A stretch of 35,450 bases of DNA from Clostridia bacterium (GCA_017646005.1 JAGCNJ010000013.1:1-35450); one strand, 5' to 3'; positions 25,692-33,060 are shown, counted from the first letter of the stretch. Notes: a model not told the origin generated them from the sequence alone. Numbers and translations: made by a program.

Positions 25692-26207
25692 TTATTTCTT
25701 GAGCGGAACTACAAGCATTGACATGAAGCGTCCCTCAAGCATAGGTTTCTTATCGACCTGACCGATACCCTCCATCGCCGCTTCGAACTTTGCAAGCACG
25801 TCGCGTCCGATCTCAAGATGGGTCATTTCGCGGCCCTTGAACTTCACAACAACCCTTACCTTGTTTCCTGCACCGAGAAAACGGGTCGCGTGATTGACCT
25901 TCGTCTGAAAGTCGTGCGTATCAATACGGCAGGAAAGCTGAATTTCCTTGACTTCAACAGTCTGCTGCTTTTTACGCGCCTCTTTTTCCTTTTTGTTACG
26001 TTCAAAGCAATACTTTCCGTAATCCATAATGCGGCAGACGGGCGGCTGAGCCGTCGGCGCCATAAGCACTAAGTCAAGATCGTTGTCGTAAGCCATGTTG
26101 AGCGCATCCTTGAGGGGGAAAATTCCGAGAGCCTCTCCGTTTGCTCCCACGAGCCTTACCTCTTTTGCTTTGATTTCGCCGTTTATCAGCATATCCTTTG
26201 TGCTAAT
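25692..26207 (-). CDS. infC: Translation initiation factor IF-3, probable AUU start
   Basis: This 171-residue IF-3 keeps 30S subunits free and checks start-codon pairing. The N-terminal domain has MLINGEIKAKEVRLVGANGE and the typical LDLVLMAPTAQPPVCRIMDYGKY spans the inter-domain linker. The C-terminal domain has IDTHDFQTKVNHATRFL and the KVRVVVKFKGREM strand. The start is taken as ATT at 26207 because GGAGGTG (26220-26214) sits 8 bases upstream, while the first in-frame ATG (residue 6) is too far from it. AUU starts are known for infC in E. coli and Geobacillus, where IF-3 itself discriminates against them, giving negative feedback. Confidence 0.93.
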   Translation of the reverse strand: MSTKDMLINGEIKAKEVRLVGANGEALGIFPLKDALNMAYDNDLDLVLMAPTAQPPVCRIMDYGKYCFERNKKEKEARKKQQTVEVKEIQLSCRIDTHDFQTKVNHATRFLGAGNKVRVVVKFKGREMTHLEIGRDVLAKFEAAMEGIGQVDKKPMLEGRFMSMLVVPLKK

Positions 26208-26228
26208 ACAAAACACCTCCGAAAAAGG

Positions 26229-26330
26229 AAAAAAATAATGAGTGCAAGCAAAACACACGCACTCATACAACAGGTCACACGCACTTACGTGCGTGGCTTT
26301 CTATTGACCGTATTCGCGGTGCGATACGGT
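26229..26330 (-). promoter_or_regulatory. infC leader with attenuator-type terminator and alternative pairing
   Basis: On the minus strand the leader first forms a hairpin (26307-26330). A 7-bp hairpin with a GTAA loop follows (26278-26284 / 26289-26295). Last is a terminator just upstream of the SD: 8-bp stem ATGAGTGC/GCACTCAT (26266-26259 / 26245-26238) with a T-rich tail to 26229. The GTGCGTG of the second hairpin recurs in the 5' arm of the terminator (26262-26256), so CACGCAC (26295-26289) can pair with either, and pairing with the second copy would break the terminator. This fits an L20- or IF3-controlled attenuator. Confidence 0.7.
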
Positions 26331-26363
26331 GAGAACGGTGATTCTGCTTCTTTTTACCCAACA

Positions 26364-26392
26364 AGTATATCACACATTTTTTGCCTTGTCAA
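26364..26392 (-). promoter_or_regulatory. Promoter of infC-rpmI-rplT
   Basis: On the minus strand TTGACA (26387-26392) and TATACT (26364-26369) are separated by 17 bases. Transcription should start near 26357, giving a leader of about 150 nt before the ATT start, long enough for the attenuator described for 26229-26330. Confidence 0.88.
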
Positions 26393-26452
26393 GTGCTTTT
26401 TCAAAAAAACAGCGACAATTTGTGAACAAAATGTAAAAATGATAATTTCCTA

Positions 26453-26481
26453 TTTACAAATGCGAAAATTGGTGCTATACT
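26453..26481 (+). promoter_or_regulatory. lexA promoter
   Basis: TTTACA (26453-26458), a 17-base spacer and TATACT (26476-26481). It is divergent from the infC promoter. The SOS box begins 9 bases after the -10 box, so LexA would cover the transcription start. Confidence 0.85.
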
Positions 26482-26489
26482 GATAAAAA

Positions 26490-26503
26490 CGAACATTTGT
26501 TCG
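26490..26503. promoter_or_regulatory. SOS box (LexA operator)
   Basis: CGAACATTTGTTCG is a perfect 14-bp palindrome of the Gram-positive LexA/DinR type (CGAAC-4-GTTYG). It overlaps the predicted start of lexA transcription and lies 22 bases before the lexA ATG, indicating autoregulation. Confidence 0.92.
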
Positions 26504-26525
26504 AAAGCACGTATGGAGGAAGATC

Positions 26526-27143
26526 ATGATAAAGCTTACCGAAAAAGAACGCGCGCTTTACGATTACATCAGCAGAAAAATCAAGGAGGAAGGCTTTGCG
26601 CCGAGCGTACGCGATATATGCGCCGCTCTCGGCTGGAAAAGCACCTCAACAGTCCACGTGTATCTTGCGAAGCTTGAGGAAAAAGGACTTATCCGCAAGC
26701 AATCAAACAAGAGCCGTGCACTTAAGGTAGAGGATAACAATACCTCGGGCAAATCAAAGTCGCAGAAAGGCAAGGTTCCGCTTCTCGGTCAGATCGCTGC
26801 CGGCACACCTATACTCGCAGAAGAAAACTTAGAGGGCTACGTTAATTTTATTTCCCCGAACGTCCACGCGGATCCCTCTCTTCTCTTTGCCCTCAGAGTA
26901 AAGGGCGAGAGTATGATCGAAGCGGGCATACTTGACGGAGACATCATAATCGTACAGAAATGCGACTGTGCCGAAAACGGTCAGATCATCGCCGCGCTCG
27001 TTGACAACGAAGCCACCGTCAAGACCTTTTATAAGGAAAACGGACATTTCAGACTCCAGCCCGAAAACAGCACGATGAAGCCTATAATCGTAGACGAGCT
27101 TTTGGTGCTGGGCAAGGTCGTTGCCTCGATAAGATACTATTGA
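26526..27143 (+). CDS. lexA: SOS repressor LexA
   Basis: This 205-residue repressor has an N-terminal winged helix-turn-helix (about 1-66: SVRDICAALGWKSTSTVHVY) and a C-terminal self-cleaving peptidase domain of the S24 family. The scissile Ala-Gly is in LGQIAAGTPILAEE near residues 91-92. The catalytic Ser is in VKGESMIEAGI (about 126-130) and the Lys in DNEATVKTFYKENG (about 167). RecA filaments on single-stranded DNA trigger the cut. ATGGAGGAAGATC precedes the ATG. Promoter and SOS box stand directly upstream, and a SLOG-like gene follows 15 bases after the stop, so that gene should share SOS control. Confidence 0.97.
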   Translation: MIKLTEKERALYDYISRKIKEEGFAPSVRDICAALGWKSTSTVHVYLAKLEEKGLIRKQSNKSRALKVEDNNTSGKSKSQKGKVPLLGQIAAGTPILAEENLEGYVNFISPNVHADPSLLFALRVKGESMIEAGILDGDIIIVQKCDCAENGQIIAALVDNEATVKTFYKENGHFRLQPENSTMKPIIVDELLVLGKVVASIRYY

Positions 27144-27158
27144 TCGGAAGCTTTACCA

Positions 27159-27650
27159 ATGACAGAATTTTTTGAAGCCTGCGCTATGTGTGGGCCAAAG
27201 GACATCAAAAGCGGTGATACGGCATCGCTTCTCATGGCACTCGACCGAGAGCTTGCCATGCTCGCTTCGCAGGGAACGTATACCTTCAAGGTCATACCGT
27301 CGCCGGGATTTAATTTTTACGCCGCGCTCAGCGTGCTTAATCTGAAGCGGATATTCCCCGAAATAGAGCTTGAGGTGCTTGTGGGCGATTTCAACAACAG
27401 GTTAAGGCAAGAGGATACGGATATCAGGGATTTTATAATCTCGCATGCTGATATAGTCCGCGAGGTGCGCCTGCCAGTACGTCAGACTGCAGTCGATTCA
27501 CTCTCGGCGGCACTTCTTAAGAATTGCTCATATATGATAAGCTTTTCGCCGACAGATACCGGCTTTTGCGCCTACGTGCGTGAGCATGCCGCGCTTGACG
27601 GTCTTGAAAGCCTGTACACAAACATAATAAATGCAGGGGCTTCAGTTTGA
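27159..27650 (+). CDS. Divergent YpsA/DUF1273-like (SLOG-type Rossmann) protein in the lexA operon
   Basis: This 163-residue protein is not annotated with confidence. Its layout resembles the YpsA/DUF1273 branch of the SLOG superfamily. There is an N-terminal helix and strand, then SPGFNFYAALSVLNLKRIFP (about 49-68), where YpsA has a GxxxGxDxWAAExVLxLKxxYP segment, then IELEVLVGD. Next comes a helix with DIVREVRLP, a segment LLKNCSYMISFSPTDTGFCAYVRE... matching YpsA's D-x-L-I-A-V-W-D-G strand and helix, and a short tail. The glycine and aspartate residues expected to bind ligand are partly replaced (SPGFNF, FSPTDT). The ATG at 27159 has only a weak GGAAG. It is co-directional with lexA, 15 bases away, so SOS induction is likely. 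The last codons lie in the palindrome 27624-27668. Confidence 0.7.
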   Translation: MTEFFEACAMCGPKDIKSGDTASLLMALDRELAMLASQGTYTFKVIPSPGFNFYAALSVLNLKRIFPEIELEVLVGDFNNRLRQEDTDIRDFIISHADIVREVRLPVRQTAVDSLSAALLKNCSYMISFSPTDTGFCAYVREHAALDGLESLYTNIINAGASV

Positions 27651-27668
27651 AGCCCCTGCATTTATTAT
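27624..27668. terminator. Bidirectional terminator palindrome covering two convergent stop codons
   Basis: A perfect 21-bp stem (27624-27644 with 27648-27668) with a 3-base loop GTT carries a GC-rich core (GCAGGGGCTTCA) and AT-rich ends. The stop of the plus gene (27648-27650) and the stop of the minus gene (27642-27644) both lie at its tip. The T-rich ends on each strand allow termination both ways, although the U-tract is interrupted (TTTATTATTAT). Confidence 0.85.
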
Positions 27669-28229
27669 TATGTCTTCAAGCTTGCGCTTGGGCACGTGAT
27701 GGACGTTGTTTTCGTCACGGTAATAGGACGTCCCCCCGTCCTTTTCAAGCTCTTCAAGAACGACAGTTTCATCAGGCTTTCCTATTGCTACGCAAAGAAG
27801 AATTTCGAGCTCATCAGCAAGCGAAAGCTCTTTTTTTATCTTCTCGCTGTCATAGCTTAAAAGCATACATCCGCCAAGACCGTCCTCAACAGCGGCAAGT
27901 AGCATGGTCTGCGCCGCGATACCGACATCATAGGTAGCAAATTTAGCATTCGAAGTAGCCTTTGTATCAATACACATAAGCACAAATGCACCGGGACCCT
28001 TGCCCTTTGGCGGCAAAGGCATTTTAAGCGCTCTTGCCCAGCCTGTATAAGGCAGTATATTATCTGCAAGCTCCTCTGTCACGGGTACGTATTTTATCGG
28101 CTGAAGATTTATGGCCGACGGCGTGAGGCGCGCCATATCTATGTAGGAAAGCACCCTTTCAAGCGTTAATCTTTCACTTCTGTCAAAGCTTCTGTAGCTT
28201 CTGTTTTTTATCACAAGATCCTTTAACAT
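27642..28229 (-). CDS. Nitroreductase-family FMN oxidoreductase
   Basis: This 195-residue protein belongs to the NAD(P)H/FMN nitroreductase fold. The N-terminal NRSYRSFDRSERLT is the FMN phosphate-binding Arg-Ser-x-R-x-F segment, ARLTPSAINLQPIKYV packs on the flavin, and GIAAQTMLLAAVEDGLGGCML and IGKPDET are the later family blocks. The substrate is unknown; this group includes small 'nitroreductase' proteins of anaerobes. The ATG is one base after the stop of the C26 peptidase gene, with AAGGAG inside that gene's end, so they are coupled. It overlaps the convergent SLOG-like gene by nine bases inside the palindrome. Confidence 0.92.
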   Translation of the reverse strand: MLKDLVIKNRSYRSFDRSERLTLERVLSYIDMARLTPSAINLQPIKYVPVTEELADNILPYTGWARALKMPLPPKGKGPGAFVLMCIDTKATSNAKFATYDVGIAAQTMLLAAVEDGLGGCMLLSYDSEKIKKELSLADELEILLCVAIGKPDETVVLEELEKDGGTSYYRDENNVHHVPKRKLEDIIINAGASN

Positions 28230-28230
28230 T

Positions 28231-28926
28231 TTAATTCTCCTTTAATTTATATTCGGTACAATGACGTGCAAATTCACAAAACAATCTCCGTGCCGCCCCG
28301 TCAGTCATGACCATACGCTCGGGATGCCACTGTACTCCGACAAAAAATCTGTGGCCGGGAATATATACCCCCTCAATGAACCCATCCTCTGACATAGCGC
28401 ACACCTCAAGCTTATCCGCAAGCTTATTTATCACCTGATGGTGAAAGCTGTTCACATAAGCTGTCTTCGGATAAATTTCCTCAAGCACGTCCGATACGGT
28501 AACCTTATGGTGCGGCTCATGATATTCACCGGTCTGACGGTGACCGTCTATATGCTGATACAACGTGCCGCCAAGCGCAACGTTCATAAGCTGCACGCCG
28601 CGGCATATTCCAAGCACGGGAATACCAAGCTCAAGAGCGATTTCGACGGCATCAAGCTCAAGCTTATCACGCAGATGCGACGGCGTTCCGCAACGCTCGT
28701 CCTTTTCTTCACCGTATAAACAAGGATCAATATCTCCGCCACCTGTCAGGAACAGCCCGTCGGCAGAAGAAAGTATCCCGCGTATCGTTTCCTTTTCTAT
28801 TCCTATCGGCAAAACAAGCGGTAGGATTCCCGCTTCCTCGCAGGCTTCCACATAGCTTTGCTTCAGGCAGAAGCTGTCACCGTTTTCTTCATGTGACGGT
28901 GTAAGAATTACTATAGGTTTATCCAT
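28231..28926 (-). CDS. Class I glutamine amidotransferase-like peptidase C26 (gamma-glutamyl-GABA hydrolase type)
   Basis: This 231-residue protein of peptidase family C26 shows the nucleophile elbow VLGICRGVQLMNVALGG (Cys near residue 108), and the catalytic His-Glu in VGVQWHPE near 205. GGGDIDPCLYGE is another family block. Relatives such as PuuD cleave gamma-glutamyl amides, for example in putrescine breakdown; the true substrate here is not known and no puu genes are nearby. I chose the ATG at 28926 because GGGAGAAAATT precedes it; an ORF extending to 28956 adds ten residues without a site. It lies 34 bases after the DUF218 gene and is coupled to the nitroreductase. Confidence 0.92.
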   Translation of the reverse strand: MDKPIVILTPSHEENGDSFCLKQSYVEACEEAGILPLVLPIGIEKETIRGILSSADGLFLTGGGDIDPCLYGEEKDERCGTPSHLRDKLELDAVEIALELGIPVLGICRGVQLMNVALGGTLYQHIDGHRQTGEYHEPHHKVTVSDVLEEIYPKTAYVNSFHHQVINKLADKLEVCAMSEDGFIEGVYIPGHRFFVGVQWHPERMVMTDGAARRLFCEFARHCTEYKLKEN

Positions 28927-28960
28927 AATTTTCTCCCTTTTTGACAGTATATTCACCGTA

Positions 28961-29779
28961 CTAAATAACGGTTACGAGAAAAAGCTTTACATACGCCATA
29001 TATTCACGCACGATGCTCATGAAAAACTGCCATAAATCAAGTGACGGAGCACTGACAGTATCAGCATCAACATCGTAATAGTCAAACAAATACTGCACTC
29101 TCGGTATATGAAAATCGGATGAAACTCCGATGATCCTTTCAGGCTCTATACCCTTTTCAGCCATAAGCGCGAGCGACAGCTCTATATTTTCGTAGGTGTT
29201 TACCGCGTATGCCTCGGGATAGATACGCTCACGGTCTATTCCGCAATCAACTAAATATTCGCACATCGAATACGCCTCTGCAACGCCCTCGTTTTCGCCC
29301 TCACCGCCTGTTACTATACATATTGATCCGGGTAATGCCTCAAGAAGCATATGCGCCGTTTCAAGCCGGCTTTTAAGCTGTTGACCGGGAGTATAGCCAT
29401 AGGTGCGGCATCCGAAAACGATTATGACGTCCCCCTCTCCGTCGCCGTCATTTCCGGCAAGCATCTCTGCCGCCTCGGCAGCCCCCGTATAGGAGCAAAC
29501 GCCGATGTTAACTGCAAAAAGAGTAAACGTCACGGCATAAAAGCACATTCCCGCAATATATATTACTCGAAGCACACGCAAAGGCTTTTTAAGTCTGTCG
29601 CGATATTTTATAAAAAGACAGGCGGGCAGACTTGCTCCAAGCACCACACAAAACGGTATAAAGCAGGAGAAAAACGATTCTCCCTTATAAAGCACAAGAC
29701 AAAAATAAGGAAGGTAGCAAGCAAGAACGAATGCAGAAAAAGCAAGCATGATTTTATTTATGCGTCCGATATTTTTCAT
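28961..29779 (-). CDS. Membrane protein with DUF218 (YdcF/SanA-like) domain
   Basis: This 272-residue protein has three predicted membrane helices in the first 105 residues (about 12-30, 36-56, 70-92) and a DUF218 domain at about 113-250. The DUF218 pattern shows DVIIVFGCRTYGYTPGQQLKSRLE, close to the SanA/YdcF strand-loop (VVLGC..., then R.xxA..L), and CIVTGGEGENEGVAEA, VNTYENIELS and GVSSDFHIPRVQYLF. SanA affects envelope permeability in E. coli; the biochemical activity is not settled. A promoter at 29810-29838 precedes it, and GGTGAGG lies before the ATG. It heads the operon with the C26 peptidase and nitroreductase. Confidence 0.9.
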   Translation of the reverse strand: MKNIGRINKIMLAFSAFVLACYLPYFCLVLYKGESFFSCFIPFCVVLGASLPACLFIKYRDRLKKPLRVLRVIYIAGMCFYAVTFTLFAVNIGVCSYTGAAEAAEMLAGNDGDGEGDVIIVFGCRTYGYTPGQQLKSRLETAHMLLEALPGSICIVTGGEGENEGVAEAYSMCEYLVDCGIDRERIYPEAYAVNTYENIELSLALMAEKGIEPERIIGVSSDFHIPRVQYLFDYYDVDADTVSAPSLDLWQFFMSIVREYMAYVKLFLVTVI

Positions 29780-29809
29780 AAGCCCTCACCCCCAAATACA
29801 TTATCTCTT

Positions 29810-29838
29810 ATTTTACACCGAATTTATGAAAATTTCAA
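29810..29838 (-). promoter_or_regulatory. Promoter of the DUF218 / C26 peptidase / nitroreductase operon
   Basis: On the minus strand TTGAAA (29833-29838) and TAAAAT (29810-29815) are 17 bases apart. It follows directly the terminator of the ackA operon. Confidence 0.75.
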
Positions 29839-29845
29839 CCTGAAA

Positions 29846-29883
29846 ACAAAAAAGTTGGCGGAAATTTTTAAGATTTCCGCCAA
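29846..29883 (-). terminator. Terminator after the ackA / small membrane protein genes
   Basis: An 11-bp stem (29855-29865 with 29873-29883, around GGCGGAAAT/ATTTCCGCC) is followed on the minus strand by a T-run (29853-29846). It begins 6 bases after the small protein's stop. Confidence 0.9.
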
Positions 29884-29888
29884 TCACA

Positions 29889-30131
29889 TCATAGATATCT
29901 GCTCTCGTCCTTTTTCTTGTAAAGCAAAGTCACGATCGCCATCGCACCGATAACCGCGCCTGCGAGAATATAGACTTCCAAATATTTACCCGTTTCGGTT
30001 TCTTCCTCGCTCACGACCTCGGTAATTTTCTCCTCGGGCTCAGCCGGATCGGTTTCTGCCGCGCATACGCCAAAGCACAGAGAAAGACAAAGAACAAGCA
30101 CAAGAAAAAGAGCAAACAAACGTTTTTTCAT
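29889..30131 (-). CDS. Small secreted, single-pass membrane protein with acidic spacer
   Basis: I do not recognise this 80-residue protein. Residues 1-24 are a signal peptide (KKRLFALFLVLVLCLSLCFG, cleavage likely after VCA). Residues 25-48 are very acidic (about nine Glu and one Asp). A hydrophobic helix follows at about 52-70 (VYILAGAVIGAMAIVTLLY) and the tail is KKKDESRYL. The ETETGK just before the helix is reminiscent of a degenerate LPxTG sorting signal (TG, hydrophobic stretch, basic tail), but the LP is missing. It overlaps ackA by one base (TAATG) and is followed at once by the operon terminator, so it is coupled to ackA. Hypothetical. Confidence 0.75.
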   Translation of the reverse strand: MKKRLFALFLVLVLCLSLCFGVCAAETDPAEPEEKITEVVSEEETETGKYLEVYILAGAVIGAMAIVTLLYKKKDESRYL

Positions 30132-31342
30132 TATCTCTTACCCGACACGATCATTTCGGTATCTCTTGCGATAACAAGCTCTTCGTTTGTGGGTATTACG
30201 TACACCTTCACCTTTGAGTCGGGAGTGGAAATGCACACGTTGTCTCCCTGAAGCTTGGTTTTTGCGTTTATCTCCTCGTCAAGCTTAAGTCCGAGATAGT
30301 CCATATTTTTGCACGCCGCGCTTCTGATCTCATCACGGTTTTCACCGATTCCCGCAGTAAACACGAGCGCATCTATACCGTTCATAGCCGCGGCATATGC
30401 GCCGACGTACTTCTTGATCTGATAGCAAAGTATATCGATCGCAAGCTTAGCGTCCGCGTTACCCGCCTCAACCGCCTCGCCGAGATTACGGCAGTCGCTT
30501 GAAAGTCCGCCGGACACTCCCAGAAGGCCGCAATTCTTGTTCATAAAATTGTTCATCTGATCGGGGGTCATATTTTCCTTTTCCATAACAAACGGAACTA
30601 TAGCGGGGTCGATAGCACCGCAACGCGAGCCCATTATGAAGCCGTCAAGAGGTGTGAAGCCCATGCTCGTATCAATGACCTTGCCACCCTTTACGGCAGA
30701 AATCGACGAGCCGTTACCGAGGTGACAGGTGACAATTTTTGTATCCTCCGCGGGCTTTCCGAGTATCTTTATCATCTCACCGGACACGTATCTGTGCGAC
30801 GTGCCGTGGAAGCCATAGCGGCGTATGTGATACTTTTCGCACATATCCTTGGGAAGTGCATAGGTATATGCTTCGGGCGGCATTGTGGAATGGAATGCCG
30901 TGTCGATAACAAGCACCTGGGGCTTGCCCGGCATAGCCTCGATACATCCGTGTATGCCCATTAGATGTGCCGCAGTATGAAGGGGCGCAAGATCAAGACA
31001 GCCTTCAAGCTTCTTAAGCACTTCATCGTCTACAAGCACACTTTCCTTAAGATAAGCACCGCCGTGGACTATTCTGTGACCTACAGCCTCTATCTCATCC
31101 ATGCTCTTTAACACGCCGAGAGTGGGTGAGCAAAGCGTTTCAACGAGTATCTGCGTGGCAACCGTGTGGTTTTCCATTTTAATATCCGCGCTGTATACCT
31201 CACGGCCCGGCACCTTGTGCGTAATAGCACCGTCGATGCCTATTCTTTCGCATATTCCCTTTGCAAGCACGTCAGAGCTTACAGTATCAAAAAGCTGATA
31301 CTTAAGTGACGAGCTTCCTGCGTTTACAACCAAAACCTTCAT
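30131..31342 (-). CDS. ackA: Acetate kinase
   Basis: This 403-residue enzyme interconverts acetyl phosphate plus ADP with acetate plus ATP, the energy-yielding end of fermentation in Clostridia. Motifs are VLVVNAGSSSLKYQLFD at the N-terminus (ASKHA phosphate 1), GHRIVHGG near 86, FHSTMPPEAY, RRYGFHGTSH, VTCHLGNGSSI near 206-216, GRCGAIDP-like SRCGAIDPAI, and FTAGIGENRDEIR near 330. Length is standard. The usual partner pta is not in the window. It follows alr by 32 bases and is coupled to the tiny membrane protein downstream. Confidence 0.97.
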   Translation of the reverse strand: MKVLVVNAGSSSLKYQLFDTVSSDVLAKGICERIGIDGAITHKVPGREVYSADIKMENHTVATQILVETLCSPTLGVLKSMDEIEAVGHRIVHGGAYLKESVLVDDEVLKKLEGCLDLAPLHTAAHLMGIHGCIEAMPGKPQVLVIDTAFHSTMPPEAYTYALPKDMCEKYHIRRYGFHGTSHRYVSGEMIKILGKPAEDTKIVTCHLGNGSSISAVKGGKVIDTSMGFTPLDGFIMGSRCGAIDPAIVPFVMEKENMTPDQMNNFMNKNCGLLGVSGGLSSDCRNLGEAVEAGNADAKLAIDILCYQIKKYVGAYAAAMNGIDALVFTAGIGENRDEIRSAACKNMDYLGLKLDEEINAKTKLQGDNVCISTPDSKVKVYVIPTNEELVIARDTEMIVSGKR

Positions 31343-31374
31343 TTTTTATTCTCCTTCTGCGCCGTATCCGGCGA

Positions 31375-32511
31375 TTATTTTACATATATTCTCGGCACTC
31401 TCTTACCTATAAGGCAAAGCACCTCGTAGGTTATCGTACCTGACATTTTTGCAAGCTCCTCAACCTTTTTGCGACTGTCGAAGATCACTGCAACGTCACC
31501 CGGTTTTACATCAGCATCACCTATATCGACCATACACTGATCCATACATATCCTGCCGACTATCGGGCAGTCCTTGCCGTTTATACGCACGCTTGATTTT
31601 GAATAAGCACGGATAAAGCCGTCCGCATATCCGACAGGCAAGGTCGCTATTTTCATTTCCCGGTCTGCCGTAAAGGCAGCACCATAGCTTACGCTGTCTC
31701 CGGGCTTAAGCGTATGCACGTGTGCAACGCGCGCCTTGAGCGACATCGGCGTTTCAAAATCCTCAAGATCAAATTCCCCCGACGGCATATGTCCGTACAG
31801 AATTATACCCGCGCGCACCGCATCGTACGCGGTGATATCCTGTCTTATAATTCCCGCGCTGTTGCAGATATGGCAGATTTCGGGCTTACTTCCAAGCTCC
31901 CGCTTTACAGCATCATAACGCTCGCGCTGAATATCGGTAAGCGCGCTTGCATATTCATCCGCGCAGGCAAAATGAGTAAACATGCCCTTTACGCTCAAAT
32001 GCTTAAGCGCGTCCGCGCTTTTTATGAGCTCTGCCGTATTTTTCGCGTCCTTGCTATCAAAGCCGAGCCTGTTCATACCCGTGTCAAGCTTGATATGCAC
32101 GTCAAGCGTACCTATTTTGAGCCGCTCGCAGGCATCGTCAAGCTCGCGTGCGTAATCGGTCGAAAAGACGGTCTGTATGATATTATATTTTTCAAGCAGA
32201 TCCACATCCTGCGCAAGCGTGTAGCCGAGTATAAGTATCTTTGACGCCATACCGCAAGCCTTTCGAAGCTCTATAGCCTCAGCGACCGTTGCTACCGCAA
32301 AAAAGCCTGCTCCCGCATCCTCAAGCGCACGCATACATTCTACGGCTCCGTGACCGTAAGCGTCGGCCTTTATTACCGGGATAACCTCAGCTCCGCGTCC
32401 AAGCTTTTCAATCCGCCTGTAGTTTCTGACCAAAGCCTCAAGATCTATCTCCGCCCACAGCTTGTGTTCTCTGCCCTTGAGGGTATTATTTAATACTTCC
32501 GATATGCTCAT
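31375..32511 (-). CDS. alr: Alanine racemase
   Basis: This 378-residue PLP enzyme makes D-alanine for peptidoglycan. The PLP-binding lysine is in VIPVIKADAYGHGAVECM (near residue 46). The N-terminal barrel is marked by LWAEIDLEALVRNYR. The second catalytic residue, a Tyr, lies in DSVSYGAAFTADRE (near 268). DQCMVDIGD (near 318) belongs to the C-terminal beta domain. One base separates it from the upstream lipoprotein stop, and AAAGGA lies in that gene's end, so translation is coupled. An outer-membrane-like or wall-linked function for the neighbours is possible but unproven. Confidence 0.97.
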   Translation of the reverse strand: MSISEVLNNTLKGREHKLWAEIDLEALVRNYRRIEKLGRGAEVIPVIKADAYGHGAVECMRALEDAGAGFFAVATVAEAIELRKACGMASKILILGYTLAQDVDLLEKYNIIQTVFSTDYARELDDACERLKIGTLDVHIKLDTGMNRLGFDSKDAKNTAELIKSADALKHLSVKGMFTHFACADEYASALTDIQRERYDAVKRELGSKPEICHICNSAGIIRQDITAYDAVRAGIILYGHMPSGEFDLEDFETPMSLKARVAHVHTLKPGDSVSYGAAFTADREMKIATLPVGYADGFIRAYSKSSVRINGKDCPIVGRICMDQCMVDIGDADVKPGDVAVIFDSRKKVEELAKMSGTITYEVLCLIGKRVPRIYVK

Positions 32512-32512
32512 T

Positions 32513-33055
32513 TCAGTTTTCCTTTATTTCTGTCAAAAAGTTTATTGTAAAAGGAATGTCTTTGCAATTTGCATCTATTCTCTTTATTTCAAGGCTCTCC
32601 GCATCAAGTGTAAGAATATATTCTTCATTGTTCTTAAAGCGCGCCTTCATCTCATTGCTTCCGTTTTCTCTTGTCACACCGATGAAGTCATCCTCATCAA
32701 TGGCAAATGCCGAAAAGAGCATATACACCGACAGGCAATCGCCACGCGAAAGCATATACTCGGTTTCGTGGACGTTCATTTTGAGTGCCGATTGTGACAT
32801 TTCAAATTTAATATCCTTAAGCTCGCCGCCTGTGATAAGTGCGATCCCGTCGCGGACGTTATCCTGTGACGTATCAGAAAGTGTAAGACTGATCGGATAG
32901 CTATGCTCACCAAGCACAAGGCTTATCTCATGCTTTGGAGCTGACTGATATGAAAGCATCCCTTTAACGTCAAGTTTTTGGGCACAGGACGGTGTAAATG
33001 TTATTACTGCGATACAAGAAAGAAATATAAAAGCATAAAACAAGCGTTTTTTCAT
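32513..33055 (-). CDS. Probable lipoprotein of unknown function
   Basis: This 180-residue protein has a basic N-terminus and hydrophobic stretch (KKRLFYAFIFLSCIAVITF) ending TPSCAQ, which could be a lipobox with Cys24 (TPS-C is a weak match to L-A/S-G/A-C). The rest is beta-rich with strands such as HEISLVLGEHSYPISLTL and EEYILTLDAESLEIKRID. This resembles small LolA-like or membrane-surface lipoproteins in general shape, but I recognise no family. GGAGGT is spaced 5 bases before the ATG and is paired with an upstream arm (33092-33100). It lies upstream of alr and is coupled to it. Confidence 0.78.
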   Translation of the reverse strand: MKKRLFYAFIFLSCIAVITFTPSCAQKLDVKGMLSYQSAPKHEISLVLGEHSYPISLTLSDTSQDNVRDGIALITGGELKDIKFEMSQSALKMNVHETEYMLSRGDCLSVYMLFSAFAIDEDDFIGVTRENGSNEMKARFKNNEEYILTLDAESLEIKRIDANCKDIPFTINFLTEIKEN

Positions 33056-33060
33056 TATTT

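Noticed and set aside
27624..27668. Shared C-terminal peptide of the SLOG-like protein and nitroreductase as evidence of homology
   Set aside because: The identity is fully explained by reading a palindrome from both sides; the rest of the proteins is unrelated.
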